64,000 bases of DNA, from positions 10,974,001 to 11,038,000 of the forward strand of contig CM057141.1 in the NCBI GenBank assembly GCA_029964075.1, in the 5' to 3' direction. Each line of letters opens with the position of its first letter. The stretch's first letter is position 1. Source of the DNA: Patiria pectinifera (lineage: Eukaryota > Echinodermata > Asteroidea > Valvatida > Asterinidae). Positions 24,616 through 37,100 of the stretch are shown piece by piece. A program made the position numbers and the translations under genes. Below the pieces are notes generated by a model. The model was not told the origin of the DNA, made no database searches, and saw nothing but the letters and a program-made list of their open reading frames with translations.

Positions 24616-25154
24616 TGTGGATGGAGTTTTACTCACATACGGGCCTTAGTATACGAAAAAAACAACCAGCAACTACATAAATAAAGTACATTCTTGGACT
24701 CGAATTTAATCACGTTCACGCGTTCCTAATCCTACGTTCATTTCAACGTATTTGGCGCGGAAGTGTTGAAATTTGTTTGTACACGTGACACTTATGAACT
24801 TTGACATTTTATAAATTGCTTTTTATAAAAGTATAATACAACAGAAGAAAACAAAAAATTAAGGCCAATTAAGGCTTAAAAATAATTTAATTTACTTTTA
24901 ATGAATATAAAATTAAATAAAACTACTTAAGAAAAAATAAGTTTTGATTAAAATTTATATTAAGAAATACCCATAAATGTAAGAGACGGGATATTTCCCA
25001 TGATGCAACAGCATCGAATGCGCATCAAATTCAAAAATCTGAAGGTGCGGCGCAGACTAGACGTGACCGACAGAAAACCGACGCTTGTTCAAGAATCGAG
25101 TGGCTAATTTGTTTATTTATTTTTTAATTGTGTTATAAAAGAAATTGTCGATTT
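24616..25154. promoter_or_regulatory. GINS2/ANLN bidirectional promoter region
   Basis: Only 539 bp separate the two divergent start codons, so the region must hold both 5' UTRs and the control sites. Visible: TTTGGCGCGGAA (E2F-type) at 24,751-24,762; ATTTCCCATGATGC at 24,993, like a ZNF143/THAP11 site; AATGCGCATC, like half an NRF1 site, near 25,018; and TTCAAA (CHR-like, reverse of TTTGAA) at 25,030. E2F and CHR elements control S and G2/M genes in animals, fitting both GINS2 and anillin. Binding is inferred. Confidence 0.6.
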
Positions 25155-28100
25155 ATGGACGAGTACACGGAGGTAAGAACTAAGAAGTAAGATATTCACT
25201 CAAATCTGAATTGGGAAAAAATGTTGCAACCTGACGCCACCTTCACTTCATTCACTCAGCAGGGCAGTGCCAGTGGTTCACTGGTTGTGTACAAAGTCTA
25301 TGGAGTATGTAGACCCGTGAACGTGGCGTTGCCGTTGGAACTGTCGAGCGCAATTTGAGTCCCCCGCGCACGTTTAAACTTGCGCGAGGTAGTCCCGAAC
25401 TCGGAAGCACGCAAATTACACTGCGCCATTTTAATTTGCGTGCGCACGTTACAACTTGCGCAAACATGGCAAAGGCGATTGCAATTTGACATGTTCATGA
25501 TGTTTGAGAACCTTGCGGGCGGGATTTTCATTGATGAAGAAAAAAAACGTTCAAAACACGAGCAGACGAGGGCCTACATGGAGAAATGAAATTATTAAAT
25601 AGGCCCTAATGGAATAAATTAATAACATGTTTAAATAACAAAGAAATAAATAAAAGGTAGTGTATATTTTGCCGGAGGTAACGCCGGCAAACTAACGTTT
25701 ACTAAAGGTTTGCCGGCGGCAATCCATATCAACAGAGGGCGCTGTACTCTTTAAGATAGGGCTGAATTATAACATGTATTAAATTCCCACCAAAGTTGTG
25801 TAGCACAGTCGGTGCAGTGATTAAACAATAGCTCTGTCAAGCGCAAAGTGAGTCCCCTGCGCAAGTTTGAGCTTGCGCGCGCAAGTTTAAACCTGCGCGC
25901 ACGCAAGTTTAAACTTGCGCGCGCATTCATTTCCTTGCTACAAATTGCGCACGCAAGTTTAAACTTGCGCACTGCATAGAATTTCCCGGCCACGCATACA
26001 GAGCCGCTTTGCCCCTGGGTATGTTCATGCAGATATGTAACATTATTTTTAAAGCAGATTTTTTCTCCGACTTAATAGCATCACTGAGCTTCGGGAGACA
26101 ATGCCTTAATGCCTTTTTTTTTTAAACATTTGATTAAATTCATTAATTAAATCATTTGCAAATTTATTTACTTTTTAAAATAATTACCATTTTATATGCA
26201 TAGCCTTTTTTAAGTTGTAAACATTTTTTAATATGAATTATTGAGCCTGCAATAAAAAATATTTATTAAAGTAATACATTTAATTAATTAATTAAATTAG
26301 TAATGCATTCATTAATTTTTTTTTCAAATTATGCATTTTTGAAGTGTTCACAGCGCTCGAAATGTTATGCAAGTATTTCTAAAAACAATATGAATTATTG
26401 TACCGTACAATTTATTAATTGTTAAAATTAATTAGTATTTTTTTTAAGAGTAAGTACTTTTTTAATTGTAGAATACATAAGCATTTTAAAAATAATGTAA
26501 ATGATTAGTATAATGTCAAAACTTGAACAATTGAAGGGATCATAATACAGTTTTTCCGGAGCTTGTCTCCGAAAAACGCACTTTAGCTCCGGGGGGAGGG
26601 AGTACGGTTGTTCCAATAACAATTTTGTTTGGTGCGCGCGTGAGCATCCAATCACAAGGAAGAACTGGCTCGCGGCGCGCGCACACTTGGCGGGAACCTT
26701 CACTTTTTCTTCGGATTCACCACCGGAGACATTGTATTACACATATATAAATGTAACTGCATGTATATGACCTCTGTAGTCTGGGTGCAGAAAAGTGAAG
26801 GAGAAATAAAACTCCGACTCGGTGGTGAAGGCCGAGAAAACTGGCAATACGGTTTCCGCTGTCTCTCTCTCTCCGCAGCTAATACAGTTTTTCCGGAGCT
26901 TGTCTCCGAAAAACGCACTTTAGCTCCGGGGGGAGGGAGTACGGTTGTTCCAATAACAATTTTGTTTGGTGCGCGCGTGAGCATCCAATCACAAGGAAGA
27001 ACTGGCTCGCGGCGCGCGCACACTTGGCGGGAACCTTCACTTTTTCTTCGGATTCACCACCGGAGACATTGTAAAAAATTCCCTCCCTCCCACCCATTAG
27101 AGCTAATGAATTACCTTGGAGTTGGTAGGTCTTACTGCCTTTAGAGTGTTTGGCATGGGTCAGAGAATTTTGATTGGATGACAGAGACAGGTATTCAGGC
27201 AATACAAGTTTTTAACGGTTGGGGGTCCCCTGTTGGGTTCAAATGGGGGGTGTTTGCCACCGTTGACAGTTTGCCGCTGTGGGACAAGAATTAGGAAGGC
27301 CTTATCCCCAATTGGGTTAAATTCAAACAAATTGGGGTGGGTTAGGTCTGGGGCTTGTCCATCCTGTTCATCCGCGCGACAAGTTGTGTAAGGCTCATTC
27401 TCAGTTGGGTTTAAACTGGGATGGTCAGGCCTGGGTAACTGTCATTGCATGGTTCCCACATTGGGAAGGGGACATGAAGGCTAGCCCCCAGTTGGGTGAA
27501 TAATACTGGGGCGGTTCAGGCCTGGGTGCATGTCCAAGGTTCTCAATTAAGTCACATGTGGGATGGGTCTTAAGACCCGCATGGCATACAGCGGGTGACC
27601 CTGGGTAATTCAGGCTTTGTGTTTTTCCATGGTTATCGGGTGTGGTCAGGATAGGGAGAGATACAGGTATACCTGTTGGTGAGAAATTGAAGATGTAAAC
27701 GGGTTAATTGCCTTTTTTGACAAACTTGGGACCTTTTCCGGGGCCTCCTCCCCACATCTGGCACAGGGGGACGGAGCCCAATTTGGGAGATTGGCACACG
27801 CAGTCTCAAACTCCGCAGGGGGGTTGGTATTTCCTTGCCAACCATAAACTCGCGCTGCACTCTTGGCGTGTAGACTGCCGGGGTTGTGAATGGTTTATTT
27901 CACTTGTAATACTAAGTGCTCTTATGTAGTTTGGCTGCATTCATGTTGTTGTCGATGGACAAGAAAGGTCCTATATACATTATATTTAGAGGAAGTGTGT
28001 GTTTATTGTCATGTTCACTTCAAGTTACATGCAAGTGATGGTACATCTTGTGTACATGTTTACTGGGAACTTAACTAAGTCAGTTACGATAAATGTTCCA

Positions 28101-31100
28101 CCTTCAAGTGAATTGTGTGAGTTTTGAATTTAAAAAGAACTTCTGCTAGAGTGGCAGCCAGTGTTTTTGCCGAAGGTGGTGGTTTTGCAAGTTTCGGGAA
28201 AGATTCCTGTATTACACATATATAAATGTAACTGCATGTATATGACCTCTGTAGTCTGGGTGCAGAAAAGTGAAGGAGAAATAAAACTCCGACTCGGTGG
28301 TGAAGGCCGAGAAAACTGGCAATACGGTTTCCGCTGTCTCTCTCTCTCCGCAGCTAATCATTCTTTTTATGTTAACAGCGGGTTACACCTAGGAAATTAT
28401 GATTTATTTACATTCAAGAATATAAATAAAATGTTAATTAGGTTTACAAAGCAAAAAACTTGAAGCTGGTCTCCATTTTTGAACAACTTCAGTACACTTT
28501 CCAAGCAATCGCCGCTAGTGTGCTTAAGTTGATTGCTTGCCCGGTCCCCTCCCTGGCCCCGCCCCCACGTACCCTTAAACAACTTCTCTGATAAGCACTG
28601 CTAAATCTCAATGTTTCTTTTCATTGACGCTAATTGAATTCCCCTTTTCATTTATTTCTTTATTCATTCATTTATTCCATTATTTCTCCAGGTACTCGTG
28701 TTTTGAAAAAAAAATCTTCATCAATGAAAATCCCGCCCGCAAAAGAAAGTTGCGATCGCCTTTGCGCAAGTTTAAACTTGCGCACGCAAATTAAAATGGC
28801 GCGGTGTAATTTGCGTGCTTCAGGAGTCCCTCGCAGTAGTTTAAACTTGCGCGCGCAAGTTTAAACTTGCGTGGGGGACTCAAATTGCGCTCGACAGCTC
28901 TAGTGAGTGGGATGTCCCGAGTTCGAATCCTGACCCTCGCCACAATTTTAAGGGTTTTTTTTCCATCCCCAAATAAATAAGAATATTCTTCTTTTATTAT
29001 TTTAATATGTCTCAAACATTTTATTGCAGAGTATTACTTTTTCTTTTTCAGATTTGTGGCTCTGGAGGATTTTTTTTAAAGGGAAATAAAGTCCGAAATT
29101 ATAAAATGGTCTGATTCCCATCTTGTTAATACAAAAATACAACGATAATATTGGCATGGAGCCAGACTAAAATTTGTCACCGGAAAGCCCTATGTTTCGC
29201 AAGCTCTGTAGTACGGCCAGACGCCCAATGCTTCCAAAAAGACTGAATTTTTTTGGCCGCTGATGTAGCGATTTTGCTACAGATTTCCATCGAGATTATC
29301 TTTTCATCCAGGACAAAAATTTCCAAAGTTAAGGTTCTTAGTCGTAGAGCAACTCATACCTTTTCAAAAAAACGTTCTTTGGTCTCAATATATTCATCCA
29401 TCTGGCCAAAAGACGACTTTCAGTCATCATCTTCCACAAATATCGTCCCGAAAATGCTCCCCCATGCGATTTCAAAATGGCGGCCGCGCTGTAATGTATG
29501 CATTATGCGAGCGCACGTGGGCAAGATAATGAATATGCATCATAGTTTATGACGTTTGTCGGACACTCGGCGCGGCTGGCCATACAAACACGAGGTCATG
29601 ATCTAAATAATGCATATTCATTATCTTGCCCAAGCGCGCTCGCATAATGCATACATTACAGCGCGGCCGCCATTTTGAAATCACATGGGGGAGCATTTTC
29701 GGGACGATATTTGTGGAAGATGATGACTGAAAGTCGTCTTTTGGCCAGATGGATGAAAATATTGAGACCAAAGAACGTTTTTTCGAAAAGGTATGAGTTG
29801 CTCTACGACTAAGAACCTTAACTTTGGAAATTTTTGTCCTGGATGAAAAGATAATCTTGGTCGAAATCTGTAGCAAAATCGCTACATCAGCGGCCAAAAA
29901 AATTCAGTCTTTTTGGAAGCATTGGGCGTCTGGCCGTACTACAGAGCTTGCAATAGTACTGTACGGCCAGACGCAGTCGGGCTAACTCTAATATAACTGG
30001 GCAAGTACCCTAGGGTCACTTGCGTGCCAAATTATTGGAGCCCTCCGACTCCGAGCTTTAAAAAAAAAGATCCGTTTTCTGAGGATTTTAACAAGCTGCT
30101 AGTGCTAGCTTGTTTTTTTGGTTATCTATTTCCAGAGACTTTTGGAGAGGACACGGGCGAGGAGCGAGAACCTTGCCAAGAAGATGAGCCAATCTGAGGT
30201 GTCGCCTCGCAAGAGACGGACTCCGCTGACGGATGTGAACTCCTCGGACAGTGAGGAGAAGAAAGTCCGATTGGATGGTCAGTACCGATAGCCATCCCTG
30301 GTTGAGTAGACCCTAGACTGATGAATAAGACCCAATCCAGTGGACACATGGGTAACAACACATGTGCCTCTCTACTCTAGTGCCTTACTGCATGTTCATG
30401 GGGCAGGGCTTCATGGATTGGCCAGTCTATCGGCATGACGGGAGCTGCCAAATAGATAATATGCAAGCATCCTCAGAACAAGAAGGGCAACCTTGTTTGA
30501 GGGCGGCTTACCTCTTTCTTGTGTTTCTGTGTTGCACATGTTTGAACAAATTCATCGAAGGTTAATACCAATGTGTACTCGCACCAGGTCATCATTTTTT
30601 TGAAAATTAAAGAAATTTGTCCATAAACAAGAACATGCGCTTCTAACAGTGAAAGTCCTTGTGGCTCAGCAAATCTTTGTAAATAGAGCAAAGACGAGTT
30701 GAGAATATATCTTCAGTAACACCACGAACTGACACCCGGTGGTCCCTGAGTTTTCTTGGTTACGCACTGTTAGTAATGCGTAATTTTGGTTTTCACGAAC
30801 TGATGCGCAAGTCTGAAACCTGTCTGAATTATTGAATTTCTAATGAACTAAGCATCTGTTAAAGTCGAGATTGCTTTTTACCAGTAACCAGGTTTTTACG
30901 TTAAATGATTCTATAACCCCACAAGTACATGGATGGAGTAAAATTGTGTCAAACCTTTCAAAGGGTTCTCTTCTAATTGCACTTCCACCACAGTAATCGC
31001 GTGTCAGTTCATGAAAACAAAAATAATCATATGCGCAACGTCATGAAGTATGCACACACAGTGCGTGTGTCAGTTCGTGAAAACAGTGACGATATGTGGC

Positions 31101-34100
31101 TTTATTGTAGTTTTTCCTTCTTCTTTTTGTGATTTTTTTTCTTTGAACAGTATTTCTTTGTTTTCTTCGGTTGTTTGCTTGTTGTTGTGCTTGTCCCCCG
31201 TTTTTCGGTTTTGATGTGTGAACAAGGGTCCCCATTTAATGGGCCTGTGTGCCTGTTTGGGGTTTCCCTTTTGCACCACATGTCATTTCTAATTTATTTG
31301 TGCAATGAAGGTAATAAAATAAAATAAAAAATAAAATAGTAACCTGTTTATAGCTATGTGAAGCGGCTGTATTATATTCTGCCCACATTGTAACTTGCAT
31401 GAATCGCAATGTATTTTACAGGCCTGCTAAATATTTCATTATATTACAATAGAAAATTCGTATTTGTTTTAATATTTTTAAAATTTGTTTATTAACAGCC
31501 TCTCCAGTGAAGTCATTAGTGACGCGAGGCAGTGATGTGAAGCCAGACACACCGGCTATACCCTCAGTAAGGACACGCATGAGCAAACTGGCTGATATGA
31601 GAAGAGAATGGTCTACTGCAGGTGGGTAAAACCTGGAAACATTCCAGACTCACAAAGGAAATCACTCCATTTCAACATCCAAACCCATTGGCATTGTCCT
31701 GTCGATCCACTTGCAGTCCTCTTTTGCAGTAGTGGCTAGCGTCTTGTAATGTGCACAGCAAGTTCATCCTGCCTTTTTAATGAGAGTACATTTTGTTGAC
31801 ACCTTATAATACATAACCTCTGTCTTCCATGGACCCTTAACGGATAGTTCGGAAGTGTGTAGTGAAGGTGCATGTACGCCGGTGTTGCATCCTGGGACAT
31901 TTTGTGCGACAAATGGGGATTTTGTACAGTGCAAACTGTCCCACAATGCACCGTAATGTACCGTCAGTAAAATAAGACAAAAGGTGATAGGGAAACTGCA
32001 AACAGGGGGTGTCAGCAGAACTTCAAAGTCCGTGCTGGATTGGCTATGGCAGTCTTCCAGTTTGCTATACTTCCTCTTTATCCATACAGTATCCTGCTCT
32101 ACATTTGCTGCATTTTCAATGCACCATTGTGATGCTTCTGTTGGGCTCAGTGGTCTTGTGTCAAATGAGAAGGCTGATGAAAAGGAGTGGCTCGTTTGTC
32201 TCAGTGTGATGACAGACTAGTGTATAGTAAAAAGGCTCCTAAGACACCTAAACAACATAGGAATTGGTCACGGAAAGCCCTAATTTTTTGTTTGGAAAAG
32301 TCATGCAATTTCATCGTAACATTTCTGTGGAAACCCTGATTGATAACCACTGAGAAATACCATGATAAAGTTCTTTCAAGATGGCAGGAAAAATGAAGAA
32401 AACAAATTTGATTGTCATGTTTATACAGACGGGTCAGAGCTGGACTTGCCCCAGAATGTACCAGCCCCTCGGCCCCGTCAGCAGGAAGCTCCACCAAGCA
32501 CGACTCCCTCTGCACCCAGCAGTAGGAAGAGCAGGTTTGCTGCCCTGGCAGCCAGCATCAATAACTGGGAGGACGACCTGGACCATCCCAAGCATCACTT
32601 CCAACATGAGGTAAGATTGTTATAAAAGACATGTAGGAACATTTCAATTACCTGGAAACGTACCTGCCGATTTAATGAGAAAATCCGTGCTCAAAGTGAA
32701 CATAGGACTCGTACCAAATACCTGTGAAATCATTTCACCTGAAGTGGTATTATTCGGAAGAAAACAATCATTGAACAACTGTGCCCACGAACACAGTTGT
32801 TTATGTGCGTTAGCAATGAAATCCAGTTACGAGACCTCAAGAATTGTGCCTACATTTTCTCTGTTTTCTCAAAATGTATAATATCCACTGAGGAGAAACT
32901 TCAGCAAGTTAGTTATGCACCGTTCTTAAGATTTTGAGAAATGTTGTTGCCTCAACAACAAAAAATCAATGGCACAAAAAGCAAATGGTCCTTTATATCT
33001 TTTATCAGAGGGTGCCTAACCTGTGTTGTAGCCGAGTCCATAATAAGTCTCAAGTTCATCACAAGTTCATCACGGATCAAGCACAAGTTATTTTTATTAT
33101 TATTAATCATTTCGGTGGTAATGAAACCAAGGATTCCTCAAAAGTGCCCTAGGCACTGTAGCTCGCAAGCCTGTAGAGAGAAGACAATGAGAAGAAATTA
33201 CAGTTTTAGAGATGGGAGGAAAAGCCCAGAAGAATATTCTGGTAAAAACCCACGGAATCAGGCAGGGACTGAAAACCCAATCCACATATTGGCCCAGGTG
33301 GGATTCGAACACGGGTCACAGCGATGGAAGGCGAGGAAAGCTCCCCTTAAGTCCTCCAGACTCAAGCCAAGTCCCAAACTATTTAAATGAAATGTGACAA
33401 AGGGGTTTATAGATGTTCCAGGGTCATGCTGTACCAAATTATTCAACACCAAAACAAATTGACACTTGAAACAGGAGCAAACTATTGACTGTTGCAGTTA
33501 ATTATTTCGGTCAACTCAAGATCTATTTGGTCTGGTGCGACTGTATTATTTAGTCTTAGACAGTTGTAAGTTAGTGGGGTAAGCTCAAAATTGATTATAG
33601 TTTGGTTTGTCCAAGAAGTTTAAATACGCTTTCCCTGTGCCATTTTCAAGTTTCACCCCGAAAAAAATTTGTTTTTTCAATTGCCGTTTTCAATTGACCT
33701 ATCGTCGTTTGCGAGTTAGCCACGCCCCTTAGACAACCCAATGGAATTTTGTACGTTCAGATTTGTTTGTCTCGGATTCTGTGCGTTCCACGTCCATTTG
33801 TATATCATGTAATTGGACAATATTTCACAAGTTGCGTTGACGCGATTCTACCGCGATAGGTCGATTGCTATTTTCCTAGTAATATAAAAGTTAGTCACTT
33901 TTGAATGAGACATCAAACAAACAAAAACCACCACCAAATTTTTTTCTTTACAGAGTGCTAATTATTTGCGGCCTGACAAATATAAGTGAGGACGCCAAAA
34001 AAGGAGTACCCATGATTTTGTTCTGTACGTAATTATTATTATTCCTTTTTAATTTCATTCAAAGGAGAAGCCACAGACCAAAAAATGGGAACGCCCTAAA

Positions 34101-37100
34101 CCGGTTGAAGAAATTGCCAACGACCCTCCACCGCCAAAGAAGGACAACGGCATCTTGGCCATCACTCCTAAAAAGCCAGCCCGCAACGTGAGGTTTGAAG
34201 ATGAGGAGGAAGAGAATAATAAGCCGTCACTTGGGAATGGGCAGGGTAAGGCGCAGATGAGATCACTCCCGTCCAGCGGCAGCCCGGCGAGGGAAAGGAA
34301 TACCTCGGGCGATCCGAAGAATGGGAAGCCTGATGGAAGAGCCGAGCTGAGATCCTTGCCAACTGGCAATAGCCCGGTCAAGGGCATTGCTTATTCCAGG
34401 CTGGTGGAGAAGAGTTCTCTCCAGTTCGGCAGCAGCCCAGCAAGGGAAAGGAATATCTCTGGGGATCCGAAGAACGGGAAACCTGATGGAAGGGCCGAGC
34501 TGAGATCTTTGCCAACTGGCAGTAGCCCAGCCAAGAGCAGTGCTTATTCCAGGCTGGTGGAGCAGAAACAAGATGGGGCAAAGTCACTGTCCAAGTCAGC
34601 TTCTAGAGGCACGCCGGGGAAGAAACGCATCCAGGTGTCCCTGTCCCGTGAGAGAGAGCCTTCTAGAATGGAGGTTCAGAAGCATTTTGCCCAAGAGCAG
34701 CAGCAGCAACCAACTCCCAAACCCAGAGCAGCACCAGCAAGTACTGCCGCGGCCACCTCCACAGCAACTCAACAGCCAAAGTCTTCCATCAAGCGGCTCG
34801 CACCACAGCCTGAGCAAGCTGTCAAGAAACAAGCCCTTGCAACTGAAGCAGACGCAGACCCAACCCCCAAGGAGGGAGCCGCAAGCGTCAAGGCCTACTT
34901 TGGGAGGCACAAGTCGGGCGGCGCTCCAGCATCGCCGACCTCCAGCAAAGTGGAGCCACGGGTGGGTGCTATGGCCAAGTCCATCCAGGACAGGCTTCGC
35001 CAACATCAGGAGAACTGGCACAGCAATGATATCAATAAAAAGATCCAGGTAAATACTTTGTTTCAATAGTGGTGAAAGAGTGAATGGAAATTAATAGCCC
35101 TAACCCTCCCAGATCTTCAAAAACTATCAGGAAAGTTGAAAAAATTAGGAAGGATAGTGAAGCCACAATCATCTTACATGGACTTGGTACCCATTGGAAT
35201 TTAGTGTACAATTAATGCGGGCCACTAAAGTTCAAGGAAAGTGGTTGATTTTGGAGGATTAACAATGGTTCCTTGCAAGGGTCAGTTCTTGCGAAGCTAT
35301 AAAATCACAGAATTCAAACAGTGAGATACAAATGCCCTATTTACGAAACCACAAAATTCTGTTTCAGGAGCAAAGAAAAAAAGAGTTGGATATCATCCGG
35401 CAGAGGTGGAACCACTCCGGCAAGACTGAGCCTGCCAAGGAGGAGACTGAAAAGGAACAGCCTACGGTAAGAATCTACCATGGTCAGAGGAGGGGGGAAT
35501 ACCAGGGGCTGAGCACTGTGAATGTTGCTTTAGAAACTCTTTGCACAAGTAATCCCTCACTCAGTTAAAGAGAGTGAGTTAATTAAGGCCGGTTCATACT
35601 CAGCACCAACGGGAACTTCAATTTGTGACTTCACGGCAAGTATTAGTATTCGCGCTGCTAGTTTGCAAAACTTTTAACACATTTCAACTTTGCAGGAAAT
35701 GTTTCGAAATTCACTTCACATCCGTGAGAAGTATAAACAGGCGTTTAGAAGGGACTTTAATGCACTACCATCATAATGCACTGCCATCTACTGTCTATGC
35801 ATGAAGTCCATAGAGTATGCACTCTACTTTCTGAATAGGAAACTACAGTACGAATATTTCATAAGAAAACAAGTTATTTGTACTTTGTAGAATACAACAT
35901 CGCGCCAGTGCAACAAGGTCGTAACTTCCTCTTTACCAAAGTCATATCTCGCATGAAATGCGCTCCATGCAACAAGGTCGTATCTCGACGTCCATTGACT
36001 TTGTGTGTACATCCAGGTTATTATAAGTGAGATACGACCTTTTGACACTCTGAAACTTGAGTTTCATGTATGGCCCACATTAGGAGATACGATCTTATGG
36101 AAGAAAAACGACGATAACAGGATTTTGGTTAATAATGTCGCCTATCTTATGTCGCTTTATCACCATTTTTTTGTGTACAGCCAGTTATCTTGTAATATTT
36201 GTCTTACGCCAATAAACAAGTTGATACTAAATTTTGCTGAATGCACAGCCCATGCCCAGGGTGACCATCGCCCGCTCTGTCCCTGAGCCTGAAGTGAAGC
36301 AGGATGAGCTGGATGACCCGATGGAGGTCACGGAAGATACCATCAACATCGGGATGATGGAATCATCGATTGAGGGCAAGTCATCCTCAGATGAAGAAGA
36401 AGAAGAAGAGATGTCCGAAAAGGAATCTGCAGTAGTTGTTCCTCAGCAAAAAGTGGTGATGGCTGGGGGCTCGGGTCAGGGGAATGGTTCAGCAACCCCT
36501 CTGGCACCTCCAAGAGAGAAGGCCATCGCCAAGACTACCCAACAGCCCCAGGAGACAGGACCTGCTACCCCCCTGGCTCCTCCCAGACCACGTCGAACAA
36601 ACAGCAAGCTCCTCGCTGAAGAGGAAGCCAGTGAGTCAAAAAAGTCCTTTTTTCCCCCATGTTTTTTATAATTCTTTTTCTAGTAATACAGCTGCTTAGA
36701 AAAGAACTATACTTAGTTGTCTTCTCCATGCTATTCAACAAATTCAATTTTTTTTTATATTAATACATTTTCAACTTGCATGTTTTTATTCCAACCAAAA
36801 AATGCCTTTTTCCCTTTTTGGAAGTCTGCAACGCATTGAAAAAAATGTGGCCTTTTTTGGGCACAACAGATCTCCGCTTTGCGAGCAGACTGGCTCCCGG
36901 TCCATACATTATCAAGACTGATTTGTGGGATGGGAACCAGCCTATCCTGCGAGAACGGAATCATTATCTGGCAGTCAGTAATTAGAACTTGTAAAGTAAT
37001 ATCTCACTAACGCAACACGGGCCGATATATTTGGTTGATATCTCATTCAAAAGTGAATTACTTGTAGCAATTTAGAAAAGGAATATATTTTTCAGGATGA

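Larger units (their letters stand above)
25790..28955 (+). repeat. tRNA-derived SINE split by element G1
   Basis: The A-box-like TAGCACAGTCGG (25,801) lies left of element G1 and the B-box-like GAGTTCGAATCC (28,919) lies right of it. Removing G1 and one copy of its GCTC target duplication gives a tRNA-like head of normal spacing. The two halves therefore belong to one SINE interrupted by the 3-kb insertion. Confidence 0.7.

Noticed and set aside
26428-27202. Minus-strand frames sharing a [21 protein letters not shown] segment
   Set aside because: They are the same 190-bp repeat segment A read twice; no homology, no splice context, so not protein genes.
29253-29897. Two frames with almost the same ~100-residue protein on opposite strands
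   Set aside because: This is the palindrome read from each arm; the apparent conservation is DNA-level inverted repetition.
34168-35066. Several minus-strand and +1-frame proteins over anillin exon 5
   Set aside because: Shadows of the GC-rich coding exon; repeated because the exon itself contains a duplication.
35974-36041. Inverted AAGGTCGTATCTC pair as a MITE
   Set aside because: Only 13 bp are inverted within 68 bp and no duplication or relative was found; may be a fragment of a larger repeat, but unsupported.
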